This document shows positions 11,501 to 21,927 of a stretch of 64,000 nt of DNA, piece after piece; position 1 is the stretch's first letter; each line of letters starts with the position of its first letter. Origin of the DNA: Loripinus fragilis. Lineage: Eukaryota > Mollusca > Bivalvia > Lucinida > Lucinidae. A program made the translations under genes and the position numbers. The notes beneath the pieces are model-generated. The model did not search any database. It had not been told where the DNA came from and saw only the letters and a list, made by a program, of their open reading frames with translations. The stretch is taken from the NCBI GenBank assembly GCA_964019695.1, contig OZ026522.1:74245601-74309600 (forward strand), given 5' to 3'.

Positions 11501-12745
11501 TTAATTGTTTTGTAAGAGGCTCTAATCACGGAATTCAGAACAGACTGCCCATAGTTGCTATTGTACAAAGATGATCCGGTGATCAAGGCTGAGTTCATGG
11601 AGATATTGCTGGTGAAATTTGGTGCATGGAAGGAGAAGGCTCTGCATGTGAACATGATATATGAAGTCATATAAAGTGGTCCCGTGAGCTCAAGTGCACC
11701 AAATGCCTGTGGCACAACACTACTTAATGATGGAAGATGGAGGTGGCAGCACCTGATAAAACTTGAGGTAGGATTTCGGTAACCATATGGACACTCTACC
11801 CTGGAGACATCTTCGAGCTGCCTGCAGTCATACATAGCAAATGTACATGCCAGAAGTTCAGTAAACTTCTAAACCTTATGATCAACTAACATCTGCTGCC
11901 TTTTGATTCGAGACAGGTAGTTAACATGCATTCATTGTGTTTTTGTTGAGTTTATATTTCGAGCACGACCAGGCCCTTCCTTGATTATGAACAGTTCACT
12001 TGCATGATACATCTTAAGTGATGTCGAAAACGCCTAATAGCAAAAATGTATATATTTATTTAGAACGAATTGCAGAAAGAATTTGGCGGCCATCTTGGAT
12101 GCCATGCTTGAATTAACAGTTGAGAAAATTTCAAAATTACATATTATATATATATGAAACGAACCTTTGTTGCAATTAAAACAAATTTTACTCATACAAA
12201 TCTCAAAGATATATTTATGTATAAAAACAAAAAAATAAAATATTTCTTCTTTGGCAGCCATCTTGGATGTCATATTGCATCAAAGCTCGCTTATAAATTA
12301 TTAACAAATAACAAGGTCACATTTTGAGCATGTCTATGCATGGAACAACTTGAATTTGATGCAATCATCTGAATAAAGTTCATTATATGATGTTTTCATA
12401 AATCAAGCTTGATTTAACATATAAAAATGGCGGCCTTTTTCAACATGGCCGCCATCTTGGATAATATACCCATCTACATGTGATTTCAGATAATTACAAA
12501 TGTTCTATTGTTAAAATGCACACTTCCACCAGCTTTAGAGAAAAAAATATTGCAAAATGATATCCAGCTTAAGCGGCTTTACATGAAAACAGGTCGCCAT
12601 TTTGAAATTCAAGATGGCGGTCATCAAGGTGCATGTCTGGCTTGGCACTGATCCTCAAAAATTTTGTTAATTACTAAACTGGCCATGTACCAAGTTCCAT
12701 GCTTTTATCATAAAGTGCACGATTTTTTCACATATCTGCCCCACT
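8538..12745. mobile_element. 4.2 kb element with ~150-bp inverted termini
   Basis: The left end reads AGTGGGGCAGATATGT and the right end is its inverse (ACATATCTGCCCCACT). The inverted match continues for about 150 bp, including GATAAAAGCATG, AACTTGGTACATGG and the CGCCATCTTG block. The element interrupts a repeat D copy, and flanking ACCAAT/ACAAT looks like a short imperfect TSD. Both arms are dotted with an AAGATGGC-type motif: near 8678, 8858, 9010, 9160, 9390, 9552, 9705, 12086, 12252, 12425, 12448 and 12610. I see no transposase. The middle carries a decayed reverse transcriptase with no visible role in moving this element. Superfamily not assigned. Confidence 0.75.
10835..11935 (+). pseudogene. 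Decayed non-LTR reverse transcriptase
   Basis: Conceptual translation in shifting plus-strand frames recovers RT landmarks in the right order. First is a linker-like WNAEGMAEEIPVEGLA near 10860. Then comes VEFDEMQ followed by a degenerate phenylalanine/glycine fingers segment (11217-11270), and ATTVAIFILSQPQELL-like sequence. GVDVHRGSVLTPLLL, the VHQGSVLSPLL palm motif, lies at about 11461-11512. After a frame change comes ITEFRTDCP with LLYKDD (11530-11575) where YADD is expected, and finally a KFSKLLNLM thumb-like block near 11850. Multiple stops and frameshifts and the altered YADD box make it non-functional. It belongs to an animal non-LTR family clearly different from the RNase H LINE elsewhere in the window; I do not assign a clade. 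It lies inside the 4.2 kb inverted-terminus element. Confidence 0.75.
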
Positions 12746-12750
12746 ACAAT

Positions 12751-13678
12751 GGGAAAGTGACAAAGAATGCTACAATTTTTTATTCAGCAGCGTGTTTTGA
12801 GATATCTTTACTACAAGTGTTCCATGGATAAATAGACAGAGAGGAATAGCTCAAAAAACTTTTTTAAAAGTTTCTTAATACCTGTATAACTTGTTTATAT
12901 CATATCCCTAACATGAACCTTCTATCGTTTTGCAGTGAGATAATTTTAGTAATGAGGTAACGAAATATTTCACTAATGACGATATGACTTTTTGATATCA
13001 TGCTAGTCATGATATGATTTTGCCCGAACTACTTCTTCAATGCAAAAACAATGAGTTGAAAAAATTATTAAACCAACATATTGATTCATCCTTGTCTAAT
13101 TCAGAAGAATATGGGAGTTTTTGAAGATTTTTCAGCATTTTACTTAAAAATGGACAATGCTGATCTTAGGTTATTACCTAGATCAGACATCCGCCGAATA
13201 TTTACATCTGAGCAGTATCTTTCTCCCAGTTCAATTCCCTGATCTCCCAAATTCATCATTTTCTCCTTACAAGTTCATACTCATTATGTGTGAAAAACAC
13301 ATTTTAATCGATTTCTCAAGCTAATGCTGATCTAGAAGCAACAGATCAGCGAATGGCTAAACTAAGGACCAAAATGGATTTCGCTACGTTGTTATTGTTC
13401 AGCTGCAGGTTCTGAGTATCAACTTAACGGTGTAAGGGGAACAACCCAAATATACATAACCATGACCATCCCTACATATTTACATTTCTTTCCCTTCTAA
13501 CAATATAAGAGAGATAATAAAAAACATCAGCAATATTAAAAATTACATTAAACTGACCAAGTTTATGCTTGTAAAAAAGCTAAATTAATTAAGTAACTGA
13601 AATCTAAACAAAACAAAATTAGATCTAATAGTTTTTTCTAAAAAAATATCTCTAGTCGTCTGCTAATCAACAACAACA
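12751..13678. other. No recognisable feature
   Basis: AT-rich sequence between the 4.2 kb element and the recombinase relic. Apart from the few bases of repeat D at the left edge I see no coding, RNA or repeat signature. Confidence 0.5.
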
Positions 13679-14039
13679 ATGGCTGACAACTTTAGTACAT
13701 GAGACTAATTAAAACTGGATGAAATATTTGGTTTCCGCCTTGAATATGATTAGTTACCAGGTCCATTGCAGCCAGCTAGACCCCATCCTTCACCATGTCA
13801 ACCCAATGCCAGATTAGGACCTGTGGATGAAGCCAATACATTAACTTCATATCAAGTTAAGAGAATGTAAATACCATGGTATGCGCCTTTTAGGCAGTTT
13901 TGTACTGAACCAGAGTACTTTCAGGAGCATGAGGACTTGCCACTGTCTGATCTAGACAGATTGTTAAGAAATTTCATTGTCATCTTAAAGAAACCTGACC
14001 AAACAGAATACAAGCCTAGTACAGTAAAAGGTTTCACGT

Positions 14040-14310
14040 CAAAGTACACCATACCTGACCCAGGATACCAATGGGAAAGTAACAAACTCAAAATTAGACA
14101 TCACAAACGGGAGCCAAGAGGTCAGCCATTTCCAAGGAGGTGACCACAAGGCAACAATACACAAACGCGCAAGAATTGCAAACACAACAGAAATAACAGG
14201 AATGATCCACAAAAGAAGTACCGGAACAGTCAGTAAAAACCTCACCCTTAGTTCAGATGTGGATCAAGACACATAGATGTTCGGTTTGCATGAAAGACCC
14301 TTTACTTATC
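14040..14310 (-). repeat. Repeat D, copy inside the recombinase relic
   Basis: CCTGACCCAGGATACCAATG, CAAACGGGAGCCAAGAGGTC, AGATCCACAAAAGAAGTACC-like, CAGATGTGGATCAAGACACA and GCATGAAAGACCC follow the order of the repeat D copies at 39866-40345 and 59354-60050. The copy begins at ACCTGACCC, lacking the outer AAGGGTGCAAAGATC end. Confidence 0.8.
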
Positions 14311-14537
14311 AATGCATCATCTCCTAGAATATATGTAAGCCTTGAAAGACGCCTTCGTTTTATGGGTACTCTCAAAACTCAGCTTTCCACATCTGAACAA
14401 TACCATGAAAGCAAAGCTTGCTTACATAAAGTGACAGGGCTATGGATCTAAACCACATGGATCAGATGAACGTACTGATGAAGATATAGAGCATATGTTC
14501 GAGTACAAACTACTTGTAGTATAAGAATATATCATGA

Positions 14538-14654
14538 GTGTGAGGGTAGGATAGAAAAATACGTCCTGAGAATCACCATTTGGCATCACTAGGCTTGCAG
14601 AGTGATGACAAACGGTGATCCTGAGGGACAGATTTTTCTATCCCACCCTCGCAC
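14538..14654. repeat. Palindromic hairpin element (MITE-like)
   Basis: Arms of about 45 bp pair imperfectly: GTGTGAGGGTAGGATAGAAA at 14538 with the inverse of GTGCGAGGGTGGGATAGAAA ending at 14654. They continue through GTCC, CTGAG and ATCACC blocks with a ~27-bp loop. Weaker complementarity continues outside the arms. No coding content. Confidence 0.85.
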
Positions 14655-14923
14655 GAATAATGGATTATTTTTCTTGCTCAGCACTGTTTTTGCTATGGCC
14701 AGGCATTTAGAACTCAAAAAATACCAACCACAGTGTCAAAATATACCTAATGCAGAAATGAAACGACCTTGGATTGGCCCCAACTCATATTATAAGATTA
14801 AATGGACACAAATAATGAAGCAAAAGCGACAAGCTACAGTCGCTTGAATGAACAACACAAATCTATCAGCACTTTTCGTAGTTCAGCTCTTGAAAATCCC
14901 GGTCCTTCTGCAACTGTTACCTG

Positions 14924-15627
14924 ATCTAGGGAAAAATCAATGATGGTGACATACAAGGGGTGTTCAAATAATATGCGGACAATGCTGCTATTGTCTCAGT
15001 TTTAGACGGAAGGGCACAAAACTTGCACATATTGACTGTCAACCCTGTTATGTCAATACGATGTAAAATATGGATGGACCTCTTTTCAAATTAAGAGAGC
15101 CTACAAAATATGTAAAATGGCCTAATTAGTTATATTGAGTCTGTAATTATGTTTTATAGAGGTGAAAAAACCCTTAAACCCACTAGCTCCAGCCTAAATG
15201 GTATACAGGTTTTCGTCAGGTGGCATTTTTTTTAACTGTTTAGCCCACTTGTATACCCTATAAATGCTTTAAGATACTGCTCTGTACCGTTGCTATGCCT
15301 CTAACTTGGAAAAAATTATGAAGCATATTGCTTTGGACTTGTCTGTACGTCTGGTCCAAAAAAAGTAGGGGTTTGAAATTTCATAAGTGGATTCCTCAAA
15401 TAATAGCTGACTGATATTTTTTAGTATTGGTTATCTCACTTTGTGGAGTTAAATCACTATTAAAGGGTCAAAATGAAGTGTTGATGCGTTACATAATATT
15501 TACCACACTTACTTTGGGCAATGGTAATACAAATCTATCCTGCTGAATTTCAGTAAAACAGAGCAATGATATTTATGGATCATCAACACCATAACCTGCG
15601 CCTCAGAAAGGACAGTATCCAATTGTG
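14924..15627. other. Mostly featureless; mariner-like terminus at 14955
   Basis: ACAAGGGGTGTTCAAATAAT at 14955 resembles a mariner terminal motif, but I found no inverted partner nearby. The rest shows nothing recognisable. Confidence 0.4.
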
Positions 15628-16548
15628 TTGCTGAGGCTGCTTTCCAATTTAAGACAGTGATTATGTTGTTGTTCGTCCATTGATTGCTGAGGCTGCTTTC
15701 CAATTTAAGGCAGTGATTATGTTGTTTGTCCATTGATTGCTGAGGCTGCTTTCTAATTTAAGGCAGTGATTATGTTGTTGTTCGTCCAATGATTGCTGGG
15801 GCTTCTTTCCGAGGGGTACGTGCATTAAGGGGCTATTTTGGCCCCCTCTAGAGCCAAAAATTGAAAAATGCTTTTCACCAATTTCATCTTAATGGTTTAT
15901 TAGAAGAATAGCCCAAGTGTAAAATTCTGGCATTTTTTTACTTTTAACGGTTACTATGGTAACCAAAATGCCCAACAAAATAGGCTTAAAATCGAGAAAT
16001 TGCCATTTTAGACTAAATTTGAGGCTTTTGGAGACCGATTTTTTAAGAATTAGATATCAGCACAAGCAAATATCAAAAAAACTTTAAATATATTGTGTGC
16101 CGTGATAAATTCCATCATCTGTTAAAATATTTTTTGGTATTTGCTTGTGCTCTATATTAATTCCTCTGTTACATGTCTCAAATTTGCTCCAAAATGGTCA
16201 TTTTCCTTTTTTCAGTTTATTTTGGCGGCTATTTTTGTAAACATAGCAACCGTAAAAGTCAAATAAATGCCAGACTTTTACACTTGGGCTATTGTTCTAA
16301 TAAACTAATAAGAAGAAACTTGTGAAGAGCAACATTTATTTTTGACCTCATAGGGGGGGTGGCAAAATAGCCTCTTAATGCACGTACCCCTTTAAGGCAG
16401 GGATTGTGTTGTTGTTCGTCCATTGATTGCTGAGGCTGCTTTCCAATTTAAGGCAGTGATTATGTTGTTGTTCGTCCATTGATTGCTGAGGCTGCTTTCC
16501 AATTTAAGGCATATTTGTTGTTGCTGTTCGTCTATTGTTTGTTGTCCC
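15628..16548. repeat. 56-bp tandem repeat, six units, interrupted
   Basis: Units start TTGCTGAGGCTGCTTTCC and run through AATTTAAGGCAGTGATTATG to TTGTTCGTCCATTGA. Three and a part occur at 15628-15812, then the array resumes with TTTAAGGCAGGGATTG at 16391 for two and a part. The final unit leads into GTTTGTTGTCCCCATTGAG, resembling the start of repeat family C, so the array may have grown from a family C copy. Confidence 0.85.
15813..16390. mobile_element. Fold-back element (578 bp)
   Basis: It starts GGGGTACGTGCATTAAG and ends with the inverse CTTAATGCACGTACCCC. The arms remain complementary for about 250 bp each: ATAGCCCAAGTGTAAAA, TCTGGCATTT, AGCACAAGCAAATA. Almost the whole element is therefore one imperfect palindrome. 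It sits inside the 56-bp array between CTTTCCGA and TTTAAGGCAG, with no clear TSD. Non-coding. Confidence 0.85.
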
Positions 16549-17293
16549 CATTGAGTGTAGAGTTAGTATACTTGGCTAAATAATATTAAGTGATTCCTGT
16601 TCAGACATCATAAACATTTTCATTAATATCAATATATTAATAACAATTGAGATTCAGAATTCACGGGTGGTAAACCTAGGAACTACCACGAAATTGTGTT
16701 AACGTAATGTTGTTCCCAAGCCACATCCGGGACACGTCGTGGTAGTCAAATGAAATGGAATTTGATATCATTTGACGATGGAAATAATAAGAAGACCCTA
16801 AATAAACATTGTACACAGAAAAAAATCTGAGCATTTACTCGTAAACGATTCATGCCCTGTTCGTCCTGTGTGGTAGTTTCCAGCCCATCGTGGTAGTTAA
16901 AATGCTATCGTGGTAGTTTCCAAGACTTTGTAGAATACGTTTCTGAAGTGTTACAAAACATTATAGTGGTTGTTTGTTTCGCATGATAAGTTCGAACTCA
17001 TCAATTAATTACCACAGTAAACAAATAAACCACATTTCAAAACCATGAAGAAGCTAAGCTGAGGACTCAAGAGGTTCAATGTGATGCTTGACGGGTGGAG
17101 ATCATGCCCTGGACTGCCAAACATCACCTCTGGAAATCTAAAGCAAAAGAAGGTCATCAGTTGAGCCTTGGTGGACCAAGCAACAGACAAAAAAAAATGA
17201 TATAAAACATTGCGTCACTCGCTACCTTGTTCCATGTTCAGTCCACTTTAAGATAAAATGGCAGGCTAAGACTACTGGCCCAAAGTATCGTTA

Positions 17294-19481
17294 AGCCCCA
17301 TTCTCACTGTGCCGATGTAGTCACGGTTCATCCTGATGCAGGACAGCCGGTATACCGTGATGCACTGGGACACATTTCATAAAAAATTAATTGCGTTCTC
17401 ACCTTGCCGACGTTACCCCGGCATAGCCCCTGTTCCAAAGAAAGCAAGATGCCAGTTGATCCTCGGTTCACCACGGAGCACTTACAGTACAGCACGGTGG
17501 AGCCACGGTTCGTGCCGGTATACCCCGGTGTTACCCAGGTTGTTTACAGTGATGTCCCAGTAACTGTCGGTTGCACCACGGTTACATGCCGGTAGGGCCA
17601 CGGTTGCATCCCGGTGCTACTCTACACTATAAAACCAGGATAACAACGTGGAGAAACATCAGTTTTCTTCTGTCTCTATCGCATAACAGTTATGACACAA
17701 ATTGGACTGCACAGCCATATACGAGTTACTAGAGGAATCATGATCTATGTAGCGAAAGCAAAATTGCCTAGTAACCTCGCAGCTCATTTGCATGGCAAAT
17801 AAGCAGAAGAAGACCTGTTTTCTTACGACGAGGTTAAAATGTTGTTGATCTGGGCCCAGAATTCCAATGCCTCCTTAAACATGTTAAAGCTAAGGAAGAC
17901 TTAATTTAAGTGTTGGTACTTCAATATGTACATTAAATGCTTAATAAATTGCCAAGACCGATGCAGCACTCATGGTCAAAGATATCATTGTGATCTACAG
18001 AAAAAATGAAACTATTTTGGTTTTAATCAGTTTGGAAACGTTATTTTTCGCATCCTTGAAATTCAATACTTAACTTAAGTACTCCTTAAATTTAAGGATA
18101 CATTTTAATTCTAGGCCCATATTGTCTTGCTTTTCGTAAAAAATATATAAACACTGAGGGGGGCATGTGATTTCCAACAATGTGATATTTTGAGAAGTGT
18201 AGACTCAGACAAGCCTTTGCAGTCTCCAATTTGGCTTCTAAGTTGTTCGGTCAGTAGCTTAACAGTCATAGAATAATCAAGAAACTAGCAAAGGCTATGA
18301 TCAGACTGCGCCTAGGCGCAGGCTGATCTGAGGCTTTGCTAATGGCAACTACCACATTGTTGGAGATTTCATGTCGTGGCTCATATATGCTTGACTCTTC
18401 AGTAACTATAAGTGCATTTATTCATAAGCTTTGTAAATAAGCACATTTATACTGCTGACAATTTAACCAACTTGTAACGAATAGACTTTCCCATCCTTAT
18501 CATTTGGATGAATCCACTTTCATTTTAGGTGTAGCAGGAGTGACTTTTCATTTTTATTTTGCATTTAATTACACATACATAGGCAGTGGAGCCCCACGGT
18601 TTATCACGGTGGAGACACGGATGTTCCTGGATTACGCCGGTATCGCCCCGACGCCGTCCCGGCGGAGACACGGTTGCTCCCGGCGTCTTCAGTGTTTATC
18701 ACGGTATTTGACAGCCTTCCCAGTTACTCCCGGTGAGTGCCGGTTGTTTTAAACATTTTAAAACAACCCAGGACATGAGACTCTATGATGGTTCCGACTT
18801 AAAGACTTATCTATTGATGAGATGGTAGGGGCCTGATGCTTTGGCTGTTTGTCGGGCCCACCGGGGTTTACCTGTTGGATTTCTTTTGCTCCGGTATTCA
18901 GTTTAATTTACTGTTGAGTCCTTATCCTTGCTTTATCTCCTTGTTATATCTTGATTTATATGTTTTTGGAGATGATGCATTGATAAGTTAGGGGTCTTTC
19001 ATGCAAACCAAATATCTATGTGTCTTGATCCACATCTGAATTAAGGGTGAGGTTGGCGCCGTTAAACCGGTTTAAGCCCTCCAGTAAAATATTTTACTGA
19101 CCGTTCCAAGGCGGTACTTCTTTTGTGGATCTTTTATGTTTTTGTTCTATCTTGTGTTTGCTGTGTTTTGTGCGCGTCTGTTTATATGTGCTTCGTGGTC
19201 ACCTGCTGGGAAAGGGCTGACCTCTTGGCTCTCGTTTGTGGTGTCTTCTGTGAGTTTGTCACTTTCCCATTGGTATCCTGGGTCTGGTGTGGTACTTGAT
19301 TGTATCGATTCCTGATCTTTGCAACCTTACTTACTTTAACACGGTTCAACATGGTTCATCCCTAATCTCCAAAGTTGTCCACGGTGCCGCCACGGTTGTG
19401 ACAAGGTTAATCACGGTTCATCCCGGATCATCAAACCGGGATGAACAAGCACCTTAAACCGGGACAGTGAGAACGGGGGCT
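17294..19481. mobile_element. 2.2 kb nested element with TTA TSD
   Basis: The left end AGCCCCATTCTCACTGTGCC is mirrored at the right by the inverse of AGCCCCCGTTCTCACTGTCC. TTA flanks both sides (17291-17293, 19482-19484). Both subterminal regions (17300-17620, 18588-18750, 19340-19470) are packed with CACGGTT, CCCGGTT and GCCGGT words. A TTA duplication fits PIF/Harbinger, but no transposase or partner protein gene is visible, so it would be non-autonomous. Confidence 0.65.
18861..19335 (+). repeat. Repeat D copy nested in the 2.2 kb element
   Basis: CGGGGTTTACCTGTTGGATT to CCTGATCTTTGCAACC is nearly identical to 39866-40345 in the same orientation. It includes CATGCAAACCAAATATC, GGTGAGGTTGGCGCCG, CCAGTAAAATATTTTACTG, ATGTGCTTCGTGGTCACCTG and TTTCCCATTGGTATCC. 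Confidence 0.9.
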
Positions 19482-20344
19482 TTAGTACTTGCGCTTCAGA
19501 AAAAATGGAAATATCCTCGGGTTGGGACACTTTTTATATACATGTGAGTGCGACGATGAACAGGCATGTTATTTTATAATTAAAAAGCATGTTTATTCAA
19601 AAACAAAATATGTGAATATCCCTTCTTTTCGTTCTTCTCATCATTTCAATAGCCCACTAAAATTAAAATTCAGGCAGAGGACATTTGTTATCTGACGAAA
19701 GGTTGTTTGGAAAGGTCTTTGTATGAATAAGAGGGGTACTCAAGGTTCGGCCTGCACACCCTGTCTTTATAAAAATAAAGTGGCCCCTGAATAGTGAACA
19801 TCTGCTGATGTGAACTACTGCTAAATTCCTACAAAGTCTTGGAAACTACCACAATAGCATTTTAACTACCATGATGAGCTGGAAACTACCACACAGGACG
19901 AACAGGGCATGAATCGTTTACGAGTAAATGCTCAGAATTTTTTCTGTGTAGGAATGTTTATCTAGGGTCTTTTTATCATTTCCATCGTCAATTGATATCA
20001 AATTCCATTTAATTTGACAGATATGGGCTAAAATCTTTCGAACTTTGTGGAAAGTTGGTTCGATGCTCAGTGGGGAATCACGAATCTAAAGAAAGAAAAT
20101 AACTTTTCAAACATTATTTAGGGCTAGAAGGGACGCTGAGACATATTTACACGGAACCACATTATCGGATTTCACCATTGTTCGTTCTTAGTTGTAAAAT
20201 AAAGCAAAAATGAAAGTGACACCAACCTTTCTTTATCCAATTTTCCGCCTCGAAACTACCACGACGTGTCCCGGATGTGGCTTGGGAACAAAATTACGTT
20301 AACACAATTTCGTGGTAGTTCCTAGGTTTACCACCCGTGGAATT

Positions 20345-21680
20345 GTCAAATAATAATTCTGATTTCATAATTCAATAACTTTCAAATTGAGGAATTAAAA
20401 TCAATCTTCCTGATAGAAATCTAGATATATTATTACTTTTTCAGCCAGATTAAATGAAAACTGTAAACTTTTTTTCTGAGAATAATTAAAGTACTGAAAT
20501 GTTCCCTATTGAATTCTTCTGATAACGCAACTTTTTCTTTCATTTATGAAGAAGTGGGTTCATATTTAGCACAATGGTTATTTACAATATAGGTTATGTT
20601 TGATTGCATTTATTGATGCTTTTCCCTCAAGTAAACCCATTTTCATTATGTTTGATGGGGAAAATTCTGGGTTGAACCAGAGAATAAAAAGTCGTTCTTA
20701 AAGAAATAACCAGTACCTTTGGTATGTCTAGAACTAGTGATCCTACAATCTCAAGTCAATTAATAGCACTGTGCCTCTGCGCTCATGACTGCTACCAATC
20801 GGAACTGCCTTGGCCAATTCCATGGCTTTCCATGGAATCAGAACTCGGATGTACAGATAAAATCTACTTTGATAAGGTGACGCTGACGCCAAAGAAACCA
20901 CGCCAACACAATAAAAAGTGTGATTGCAGCAAAACAAACGAATATAAATGAAGTTCATGTGTTGTTGATTTTGCAATAAAATATTGATATAGCGATATTT
21001 TATTGTAAAGTCAAAAACCTCATTATCTGTTGATAAAACGTTTGGGTTATCAAAATAATAGAATTTAATGGGTAACAGTACTATTTTTTCCTTCCGCCAG
21101 ATCCGGCTAATAAAATGGCGCTTTTTCAAACATAGTACTAAGCATAACGCGCCTTACGTACACCTTATGCTCGATTCAATTCTCGAATTGTGCCAGACTT
21201 TCCCCATTGCACTGCTTCAAGTAAAAAATCAAGGTTGAATTTTATAAAACTGTTATGTTTGTTACACACATTTCTTACATTTTTAAGTAGGGGGGTTTTA
21301 AATGACACAGTGATTACCTTCCGTGAGTAGATGACAACAAAGGTCAAAGATAGCCAATAGTATATGTACCTTGTAGTCAAAGGTCAAGGTCAAATATACT
21401 TAAACTATGTCTGTTGGACTATAATTGAAAACTCATTTTATAGTTTTCGATGGAGATATTTTACATTAGCAATGACTTGTAAATAATAACAAATGTGTTG
21501 GATCGCTAATATGACCTATGAACCAAAGGTTAAAGCCAAATATAAATAAAATTAGACTTTTTTATTGCAATTATAACTCTTCTTTCACTCTTTGTGGAGG
21601 ACATTTACATTCAGCACAAAGATTGCCAATGGTTGGCAGGAATATTGACAAGGGTTTCCAATATATTATTATTTCATGTT
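20345..21680. other. No recognisable feature
   Basis: AT-rich, with scattered AAGGTCAAGGTCA words near 21310-21395. The 128-aa and 75-aa frames here lie opposite one another and show no motif I recognise. Confidence 0.4.
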
Positions 21681-21927
21681 ATATTTCAGGAGTGTGTAGG
21701 TAACAAGTTGTTACCTTAGGGAGTTAACCATATTATTTACAGGCCATGCTAATCGAATATTACTTTTATATTTCAGGGGTGTATCAGTAACAAGTTGTTA
21801 CCTTAGGGAGTTAACCATATTATCTACAGGCCATGCTAATCGAATATTACTTTTATATTTCAGGGGTGTGTCAGTAACAAGTTGTTACCTTAGGGAGTTA
21901 ACCATATTATCTACAGGATATTCTAAC
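21681..21927. repeat. 87-bp tandem repeat, three units, with a small palindrome
   Basis: GTTGTTACC recurs at 21707, 21794 and 21881, giving an exact 87-bp period. Each unit holds a small palindrome, GTAACAAGTTGTTAC (extended to GGTAACAAGTTGTTACC in unit 1), and ends TTATATTTCAGG. Units 2 and 3 are nearly identical. Confidence 0.9.

Larger units (their letters stand above)
13679..14923 (+). pseudogene. Crypton-type (DUF3504) tyrosine recombinase relic
   Basis: From an ATG at 13679, one frame reads through four stops (13700, 13706, 13751, 13868) and yields a coherent N-terminal region including WYAPFRQF, DLPLSDLDRLLRNF and KKPDQTEYKPSTVKGF. That is the pattern of the N-terminal core-binding domain of Crypton-derived tyrosine recombinases (L..F....RK.DG.EYEP.TL..F). 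Repeat D then interrupts it at about 14040. After it, the same family reappears as GYGSKPHGSDERTDEDIEHM (14437-14496), the family's K..G.GSKP...DALTDEEI block. A hairpin element interrupts again at 14538. A possible C-terminal SYSRLNEQHKSIS occurs near 14832. The catalytic R..HxxR..Y region is not visible. The domain also occurs in host genes (ZMYM2/QRICH1 relatives), so the source could be a mobile Crypton or a domesticated gene. Confidence 0.6.
16662..20339. mobile_element. 3.7 kb element, CAC-starting TIR, 5-bp TSD
   Basis: The left end starts CACGGGTGGTAAACCTAGGA and the right end is its exact inverse. Flanks are GAATT at 16657-16661 and 20340-20344, a 5-bp duplication. The first ~87 bp match almost perfectly; after a ~200-bp segment present only in the right arm, another ~200 bp match (TCGTAAACGATTCATGCCCT etc.). 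CGTGGTAGTTTCC-type subterminal motifs recur several times per arm. I find no transposase, and the interior is occupied by a nested element (17294-19481). CAC termini plus 5-bp TSD is the pattern of Transib and RAG-like elements, but those prefer GC-rich targets and differ after CAC, so superfamily is inference. Confidence 0.75.

Noticed and set aside
14955..14985. Mariner element starting ACAAGGGGTGTTC
   Set aside because: No inverted partner or transposase found, so noted only as a resemblance.
20743..21129. 128-aa minus-strand frame
   Set aside because: No recognisable motif, low-complexity composition and an opposing frame; treated as chance.
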